In this document: one piece after another, positions 15,448 to 20,373 of the stretch
How the letters are laid out: the number at the start of each line of letters is the position of its first letter
Numbering within the stretch: the stretch's first letter is position 1
Assembly: GCA_049509915.1 (NCBI GenBank)
Contig: JBEKZL010000132.1
Coordinates: 1 to 20,373, forward strand
Origin: JBEKYD01 sp049509915
GTDB lineage: Bacteria > Acidobacteriota > Terriglobia > Bryobacterales > Bryobacteraceae
Direction of reading: 5' to 3'
DNA: 20,373 nt
The notes under the pieces: model-generated
Databases searched by the model: none
What the model was told of the DNA's origin: nothing
What the model saw: only the letters and a program-made list of their open reading frames with translations
Program-made: the position numbers and the translations under genes

Positions 15448-16374
15448 ATGTACACGACTCTGAATGCACAAGCACAACTTTTTCTGGCCAACCTCCAACG
15501 GACGCAACAGGACCTCGACACCGCCACCTCGGAGTTGTCTTCGGGCCTCCAGATGACCGAGGCTTCGGATTCACCCGATCAGGTGGATCAGTTGCTGCAG
15601 CTTCGTGCCAACCTGGCGCAAAACACCCAGATCCAAGGCGATCTCACGCTGGCGCAGACCGACGCCAGTACGGCCGACAGTACCCTCAATGCCGCCGCCA
15701 GCCTGATGAATACGGCGCTCCAACTGGCCACCGAGGGCGCAAACTCCACTCAGACCGCAGAAAGCCGCACATCGATGGCGGTTCAGGCCCAGTCCCTGCT
15801 CTCGGAAATGGTTGCCTACAGTCAGACCCAGGTGTCCGGAACCTACATTTTCAGCGGCGATGACCCCCAGAGCCCGACTTACCAAGTGGATCTGTCCTCG
15901 ACAACCGGCAACGGGGTCGACCAGCTTTCCAACGCTTCCGCCACGAAGGTAATCCAGAATCCCGCGGGCGGAACTTTCCCGGCATATCTGACGGCGCAGC
16001 AGATTTTCGACGACCGAAATGCGGACGGGTCCCTGGCCACGGACAACGTCTTCGCGTCGCTGTATAACCTGTATACGGCGCTCACCAATAACGATCAGAC
16101 CGGCTGTGCCAACGCTGTCGATCAATTGCAGGCGGCCGCCGACCATATTGGCGACATGGACGCGTTCTACGGGAACGTCGAAGACCAGATCACGCAGGCA
16201 AACAGTTTCGCCGCGTCCTACGCCACCCAGTTGCAGACGCAGATCGGTAACCTTCAGGATACGAATATTCCGCAGGCGGCCACCGAGCTCACCCAAGACC
16301 AGACACAACTGGAAGCTGCCATGCAATCGCAGGCGGAAATGCCCACCAAGAGCCTGTTCGACTACCTCGGTTGA
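15448..16374 (+). CDS. flgL: Flagellar hook-associated protein 3, FlgL
   Basis: This 308-residue flagellin-fold protein forms the second junction ring, onto which the filament cap and flagellin assemble. The N-terminal helix LFLANLQRTQQDLDTATSEL followed by SSGLQ, then SDSPDQVDQLLQLRANLAQN, is the flagellin/FlgL N-domain. SGTYIFSGDDPQSPTY is a FlgL hallmark. The C-terminal helix spans ATQLQTQIGNLQDTNIPQAA followed by TELTQDQTQLEAAMQSQAEM. It begins 7 bases after flgK and closes the recognisable flagellar operon. Confidence 0.93.
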   Translation: MYTTLNAQAQLFLANLQRTQQDLDTATSELSSGLQMTEASDSPDQVDQLLQLRANLAQNTQIQGDLTLAQTDASTADSTLNAAASLMNTALQLATEGANSTQTAESRTSMAVQAQSLLSEMVAYSQTQVSGTYIFSGDDPQSPTYQVDLSSTTGNGVDQLSNASATKVIQNPAGGTFPAYLTAQQIFDDRNADGSLATDNVFASLYNLYTALTNNDQTGCANAVDQLQAAADHIGDMDAFYGNVEDQITQANSFAASYATQLQTQIGNLQDTNIPQAATELTQDQTQLEAAMQSQAEMPTKSLFDYLG

Positions 16375-16408
16375 CAAGGCGCTTCACTCTGCCGATGCTG
16401 CAAGCCGT

Positions 16409-16414
16409 TACAAT
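16409..16414 (+). promoter_or_regulatory. Putative -10 box of thiG (leaderless)
   Basis: TACAAT lies exactly 6 bases before ATG 16421, the same spacing as the box in front of the brkB-like gene, so the transcript would start at or next to the initiation codon. A TTGACA at 16371-16376 is too far away (32 bases) to be its -35. Confidence 0.45.
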
Positions 16415-16420
16415 AAGGCC

Positions 16421-17206
16421 ATGGCGGATACGTTGAAAATCGCGGGCCGCGAATTTGGTTCGCGCCTCATCGTTGGGACGGGGAAGTATCGCAGTTTCCA
16501 GGAAATGAAGCGTTGTCACGAGGCCAGCGGCGCCGATATGGCGACGGTGGCGGTGCGGCGGGTGAACCTTACGGACCGTTCCAAGGAATCGTTGCTGGAT
16601 TATATCGACCGGTCGCGAATCTTCATTCTTCCCAACACGGCCGGCTGCTACACCGCCGACGACGCCGTGCGCACGGCTCTGCTGGCGCGCGAGGTCGGGC
16701 TTTCCCACTGGATCAAGCTCGAAGTGATCGGGGACGAGAAGACCCTTTTCCCGGACAATGCGGGGCTGCTCGAAGCCACGCGGACGCTGGTGAAGGAAGG
16801 CTTTGTGGTGCTCCCCTACACCAATGATGACGTGGTGAATGCCCGGCGGTTGATTGAAGCCGGCGCGGCGGCCGTTATGCCTTTGGCCGCACCCATCGGT
16901 TCCGGCCTGGGCATCCAGAATTCGACCAACCTGCGCATTTTGCGGGAAATGATCACGGAAGTGCCCGTAATCGTGGATGCCGGAGTGGGAACCGCTTCCG
17001 ACGCCGCGGTGGCGATGGAACTGGGCGCTGACGGAGTGCTCCTGAACACCGCTATCGCGGCTGCTTCCGAGCCGGAAAAAATGGCGCGGGCCATGAACCT
17101 GGCGGTCCAGGCCGGGCGGTTGGCCTTTGAATCGGGCCGCATGCCCAAGAAACTCTACGCTTCGGCCAGCAGCCCGATGGCCGGAGTGATCGGCTCGGCG
17201 AGCTAG
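16421..17206 (+). CDS. thiG: Thiazole synthase ThiG
   Basis: This 261-residue cytoplasmic TIM-barrel enzyme forms thiazole phosphate for thiamine from 1-deoxyxylulose 5-phosphate, ThiS thiocarboxylate and dehydroglycine. LIVGTGKYRSFQEMKRCHEA is the family start. WIKLEVIGD (97-105) carries the Schiff-base lysine K99. PLAAPIGSGLGIQN and PVIVDAGVGTASDAAVAMEL are the phosphate-binding loops, and GVLLNTAIAAA closes the barrel. ATG 16421 gives a normal family length; the open frame continues further upstream, but only through flgL in another frame. thiS, thiF/thiO, thiE or thiC are not visible, so thiG stands apart from the pathway genes here. No TPP riboswitch precedes it: the gap to flgL is only 46 bases. 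Confidence 0.96.
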   Translation: MADTLKIAGREFGSRLIVGTGKYRSFQEMKRCHEASGADMATVAVRRVNLTDRSKESLLDYIDRSRIFILPNTAGCYTADDAVRTALLAREVGLSHWIKLEVIGDEKTLFPDNAGLLEATRTLVKEGFVVLPYTNDDVVNARRLIEAGAAAVMPLAAPIGSGLGIQNSTNLRILREMITEVPVIVDAGVGTASDAAVAMELGADGVLLNTAIAAASEPEKMARAMNLAVQAGRLAFESGRMPKKLYASASSPMAGVIGSAS

Positions 17207-17601
17207 GGGCCACCCGACCACCCGCGCGCGGATCTGACGGCTGATTTGCCTCATTTGCGGAAAAACTGCGGCCAAAGCCATGCGAGGCGGCGAAATTGCG
17301 GTTGTGGTTCTTGTATTTTCAATAGGCTAGGGGACATCGCCAAGCGGCGGAACGACGCCCAACCGTAGTCGATTGCGACGCTGGCAATAGCCGGCTTGGC
17401 AACCGGCCGCCTTTCCATTCGCAAGATAGCAGGTCGAGCTTGTGTCCAGCCGCCGCCACGTTGTAAGTATTTAAAAAAAATAGGCGAAGCGCACGGGACA
17501 CGGGGCACGCGCCGCCAATTTGCGCAGCTTTGTGAGGCTTCTCCGCAGCTTTTCTGCGGCTTTTCTGCATCTTCGATTGATTTCGCTTCGTATGGTTAAC
17601 A
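17207..17601. other. 395-bp intergenic region, no gene supported
   Basis: No convincing gene is present. A minus-strand frame of 85 codons (17251-17508) has no ribosome-binding site or recognisable motif. The stretch around 17330-17348 (GGGGACATCGCCAAGCGG) looks like the 5' arm of a tRNA, but the rest does not fold. An A-rich tract lies at about 17467-17480. A small hairpin and two copies of GCTTTTCTGC lie at 17548-17569. The region separates thiG from the permease gene and may include a dispersed repeat. Confidence 0.5.
17543..17564 (+). terminator. Short hairpin with trailing T-run, upstream of permease gene
   Basis: CCGCAG (17543-17548) pairs with CTGCGG (17554-17559) around a 5-base loop, followed by CTTTT. 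It resembles a weak intrinsic terminator for transcripts entering from thiG. Part of it belongs to a tandem duplication of GCTTTTCTGC, so it could be a by-product of that repeat. Confidence 0.3.
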
Positions 17602-20070
17602 ATGGGACCATTCGCCTCCGATATCCGGTACGCCTTTCGAACTCTGCGCGGCAACCCAGGGTTCACGGCCGTGGCCGTTGCCGCGCTGGCGCTCGGCATC
17701 GGAGCCAATACGGCGATTTTCACGGTAGTAAACGGAGTGATGCTCCAGCCACTGCCGTATCCCGAGCCCGACCGGCTGGTGCGGCTGGGGCGGCAATACC
17801 GGAACGGAAACGGATATTCGAATTCCATCCCCAAGTTCATGTTCTGGCGGCGGAACGACGTTTTCAGCTCCATGGCGCTTTACGAACAGTCCGGCCTGGA
17901 CGTTAGCCTGGGCGCCGGAAGCCGCCCGGAGCCGGTGAAAGCGAGCCACGTCTCGAAGGACTATTTCCGGGTATTCGGCACGGCGCCGGCGTTGGGCCGC
18001 GCCTTCAGCGATTCCGAGGACCTGCCTGCGGGACCGGCGGTCGCGGTGCTCAGCAACCGGGTGTGGCGGAACCGTCTGGGCGCCGATCCGGGGATCGTGG
18101 GAAGGGTCGTCCGGCTGAATCACCGGCCCTACACGGTCGTGGGCGTGATGCCGAAGGGCTTCGAGTCCACTCCGCCCGTGGACGTGTGGCTTCCGCTACA
18201 GGCCGATCCCGCCAGCGACAATCAGGGCCACTACCTGGCGGCTGCGGCACGCCTGAAGCCGGAAATCCGCATTGAGCAGGCGCGTGCAGCCATGAAGGTC
18301 GCCGGCGAGCGGTTTCGGGCGGCGCACCCGAAGTGGATGGACCCGGGCGAGAGCGTGGCCGTGGTCCCCATGAAGGATTCCATGGTGGAAGATGTGCGCA
18401 CGGCGCTGCTGATCCTGCTGGGCGCGGTGGGGTTCGTGCTGCTGATTGCCTGCGCCAACGTGGCGAACCTGCTATTGGCGCGGGCGGCCGTGCGGCAGAC
18501 GGAACTGACGATCCGGGCGGCGATCGGGGCCAGCCGCTGGCGCATGGTACGGCAACTGCTTACCGAGAGCCTGCTGCTGGCGGGCATCGGCGGATTGGCG
18601 GGTTTTGCGATCGGCGCCTGGGGAGTGCGGATGCTGCTCATGATGGCTCCGGGCGACATCCCGCGGCTTACCGACGCCGATGGCCTCCATGCCGCGCTTC
18701 CGCTGCTCGATTGGAAAGTGGCCGGGTTCACCTTGGCGGTGGCGGCGCTGACCAGCATTCTGTTCGGGCTTTTCCCGGCACTCGACGTGTCCAATCCGGA
18801 TCTGGCTTCGACATTGAAGGAAGGGGGACGTTCTGGCGGCGGCATGCTGCGCAAGCGGGCGCGCTCGGTGCTGGTGATTACGGAGGTGGCGCTGGCGCTG
18901 GTGCTGGTGATCGGCTCGGCGCTGCTGATCCGCACGTTCGCCGGATTGCGTTCGGTGAACCCGGGCTTGAACACGCACAACGTCCTGGTATTCGAGACGG
19001 CCATGGCCGGCGAGGCGTACGATTCCACAGCCAAAGTCGACAATTTCGTACGCCAGGTGGCGCGGCGCATCGAAGCGATTCCCGGAGTCGCGACCGCGGC
19101 GTCCGGGTCCATGCTGCCGCTGGATGGGGAGGACGCGGATCTGCCGTTTAACATCCTCGGCCATCCGCCGGCCAAGGGCGACTACAACGGCGACGAGCAG
19201 TGGCGCTCGGTTTCGGCCCATTATTTCCGCACGCTTGGGATACCGGTGCTGCACGGCCGCGTGTTTAACGATGCCGACCGGGGCAATTCGGCCCTGGTGG
19301 TGGTCATCAACCAGAGCATGGCCAAGAAATATTGGAAGAACCAGGACCCGGTGGGGCAGGCGATCGTCATCGGGAAGGGGCTCGGGCCACAGTTCGAAGA
19401 GCCGGCGCGACAGATTGTGGGGGTGGTGGGAGATGTTCACGAAATCGGGCTCGACAAAGCCGACGTGGGGGTGATGTACGTCCCGCAGAGCCAGGTGGCG
19501 GAAGGATTGGGCAAGCTGCTCAACGGCATTATCCCGTTGAGCTGGGCGATTCGCACGGCGGGAGACCCGTATGCCGTGCGTGCGGCTGTGGAGCGCGAGG
19601 TGCGCGGGGTGGACGGCCAGATGGCCATGGCGCACCTGCGTACCATGGATAAACTGGTGGCCGCATCGCTGGCGCGCCAGAATTTCAACATGCTGCTGCT
19701 GACGGTGTTTGGCGCCATCGCGCTGCTGCTGGCGGCGATCGGGATTTACGGGCTGATGTCGTATTCGGTGGAGCAGCGGATGCAGGAAATCGGCATCCGG
19801 GTGGCGCTGGGCGCGGCCCGCGGCGATGTGCTCGAACTGATCGTGAGCCAGGGAATGAAACTGACCGGGATCGGCGTGGTGCTGGGATTGGCCGCAGCTT
19901 ACGGAGTTACCCGCTTTTTGAAAGCGCTGTTATTCGGAGTGAAAGCCGCGGACCCGGCGACCTTCGTGGTAGTGGCCGTGGTGGTGACGGCGGTAGCGGC
20001 GGCAGCCTGTTTACTCCCAGCCCGGCGCGCGGCGGCGGTAGCACCGGTCAAGGCGATCCGGCATGCGTAG
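17602..20070 (+). CDS. ABC transporter permease, acidobacterial duplicated orphan permease (ADOP) family
   Basis: This 822-residue inner-membrane protein has two tandem MacB/FtsX-type halves. The N-terminal signature is DIRYAFRTLRGNPGFTAVAV followed by LALGIGANTAIFTVVNGVML and QPLPYPEPDRLV. A periplasmic MacB-core domain follows, then an FtsX segment around LLILLGAVGFVLLIACANVA with NLLLARAAVRQTELTIRAAI. The second half repeats the scheme (RKRARSVLVITEVALALVLV, a second periplasmic domain, then LLLTVFGAIALLLAAIGIYG with LMSYSVEQRMQEIGIRVALG) and ends AVAPVKAIRHA. No ATP-binding cassette is encoded beside it, as is usual for this family. By analogy with MacB/LolCDE it could couple to a distant ATPase for export or lipoprotein handling, but its role is unknown. 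Confidence 0.93.
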   Translation: MGPFASDIRYAFRTLRGNPGFTAVAVAALALGIGANTAIFTVVNGVMLQPLPYPEPDRLVRLGRQYRNGNGYSNSIPKFMFWRRNDVFSSMALYEQSGLDVSLGAGSRPEPVKASHVSKDYFRVFGTAPALGRAFSDSEDLPAGPAVAVLSNRVWRNRLGADPGIVGRVVRLNHRPYTVVGVMPKGFESTPPVDVWLPLQADPASDNQGHYLAAAARLKPEIRIEQARAAMKVAGERFRAAHPKWMDPGESVAVVPMKDSMVEDVRTALLILLGAVGFVLLIACANVANLLLARAAVRQTELTIRAAIGASRWRMVRQLLTESLLLAGIGGLAGFAIGAWGVRMLLMMAPGDIPRLTDADGLHAALPLLDWKVAGFTLAVAALTSILFGLFPALDVSNPDLASTLKEGGRSGGGMLRKRARSVLVITEVALALVLVIGSALLIRTFAGLRSVNPGLNTHNVLVFETAMAGEAYDSTAKVDNFVRQVARRIEAIPGVATAASGSMLPLDGEDADLPFNILGHPPAKGDYNGDEQWRSVSAHYFRTLGIPVLHGRVFNDADRGNSALVVVINQSMAKKYWKNQDPVGQAIVIGKGLGPQFEEPARQIVGVVGDVHEIGLDKADVGVMYVPQSQVAEGLGKLLNGIIPLSWAIRTAGDPYAVRAAVEREVRGVDGQMAMAHLRTMDKLVAASLARQNFNMLLLTVFGAIALLLAAIGIYGLMSYSVEQRMQEIGIRVALGAARGDVLELIVSQGMKLTGIGVVLGLAAAYGVTRFLKALLFGVKAADPATFVVVAVVVTAVAAAACLLPARRAAAVAPVKAIRHA

Positions 20071-20117
20071 GAGCGGGAGTTTCTTTGAGGGTTGCCAGGC
20101 GCTGAGAGGGCTTGGGG

Positions 20118-20163
20118 TCCGACTTGTCAGGCTCGCCTTTTGTGCTCCCGTGAGTCGGATTTT
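20118..20163 (+). terminator. Possible intrinsic terminator of the permease gene
   Basis: TCCGACT (20118-20124) pairs with AGTCGGA (20153-20159), followed directly by TTTT (20160-20163). The 28-base loop is long for an intrinsic terminator, though an inner helix may fill it. It lies 48 bases after the permease stop. Confidence 0.4.
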
Positions 20164-20205
20164 AGCGTCGGTCCTTTAGGAGCCGGCTGGCTGACGCGAG
20201 AGCGT

Positions 20206-20211
20206 TACAAT
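20206..20211 (+). promoter_or_regulatory. Putative -10 box of the last gene
   Basis: TACAAT, identical to the boxes before thiG and the left-edge gene, lies 21 bases before ATG 20233. The predicted leader is about 15 bases and has no clear Shine-Dalgarno sequence. Confidence 0.4.
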
Positions 20212-20232
20212 GGGCATGCGGAATTCGACAGT

Positions 20233-20373
20233 ATGAGCAAAATCAATTGGTCCCGCTTGCTCCTCTGCGGACTGTTAACTGGGATCGTCTGGATCATACT
20301 CGGCGCTATCGTCACCGCACTGCTCGGCCGGGATTTCGCCGCTCTGCCCAATAACCGTCTTGGTGCGCCCACT
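20233..20373 (+). CDS. Small membrane protein, N-terminal part (truncated by window end)
   Basis: Forty-seven codons are visible, open to the window end. The product begins MSKINWSRLL and has one hydrophobic helix, LLLCGLLTGIVWIILGAIVT, followed by ALLGRDFAALPNN. This suggests a small integral membrane protein of unknown function. An upstream ATG at 20216 lies closer to the -10 box but gives only a six-codon frame ending in the TGA that overlaps this start (ATGA at 20233), so it could be a tiny leader frame or chance. Confidence 0.6.
   Translation, partial: MSKINWSRLLLCGLLTGIVWIILGAIVTALLGRDFAALPNNRLGAPT

Noticed and set aside
16371..16414. TTGACA at 16371 as the -35 of thiG
   Set aside because: The distance to TACAAT is 32 bases, far outside the workable spacing, and the hexamer overlaps the flgL stop codon.
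17330..17455. tRNA gene (Gln-like)
   Set aside because: The 5' arm and a TGTCC-like 3' end are suggestive, but the spacing is about 125 bases and neither an anticodon arm nor a T arm can be paired.
1..20373. CRISPR array, phage genes, toxin-antitoxin or defence system
   Set aside because: No regularly spaced direct repeats, integrase, capsid, nuclease-effector or toxin motifs were seen on either strand.

Overview
The window looks like chromosomal DNA of an Acidobacteriota member, most likely of the Solibacter/Bryobacter type. The evidence is high GC, an Oar-like TonB-dependent receptor with an N-terminal carboxypeptidase-regulatory-like domain, and an 822-residue FtsX/MacB-type permease with no ATPase of its own (the 'acidobacterial duplicated orphan permease' architecture). 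No phage, CRISPR array, rRNA gene or convincing tRNA gene was seen. Taxonomy is inferred from gene content and not proven.

Layout. Positions 1-1042 (minus) hold the 5' end of a small secreted protein gene and a BrkB/YihY-type membrane protein gene. Positions 1047-2215 (minus) hold a decayed glycosidase of the six-hairpin type, broken by a stop codon, frameshifts and an internal deletion. It abuts a 5' fragment of a class IIC group II intron (about 2230-2514), which begins just after a terminator-like hairpin. Then come a small membrane protein gene (2568-2876), an MFS exporter gene and a marR regulator gene (overlapping, minus strand, with a large palindromic operator). A Tat-exported clan GH-D (alpha-galactosidase-like) hydrolase, a large TonB-dependent receptor and typA/bipA follow on the plus strand.

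Positions 12077-17206 form a late flagellar block. A sigma-54-type activator gene on the minus strand is divergent from flgM-flgN-flgK-flgL, and both transcription units appear to have sigma-28 (FliA) type promoters in the 140-bp gap. thiG follows flgL behind its own -10 box. After a 395-bp gap comes the orphan permease, then the start of another small membrane protein gene cut by the window end.

How the genes fit together. The FlgM anti-sigma factor, the FlgN chaperone and its clients FlgK and FlgL make a coherent hook-filament junction module feeding back on sigma-28. marR plus the MFS gene make a standard self-regulated efflux pair. The active hydrolase and receptor may serve glycan use, but they appear to be separate transcription units. 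Several genes have -10 boxes so close to the start codon that leaderless transcripts are likely.

I did not find a clearly new multi-gene system. The most informative signals are the intron relic with its hairpin target, the decayed glycosidase, the paired divergent sigma-28 promoters and the leaderless promoter pattern.
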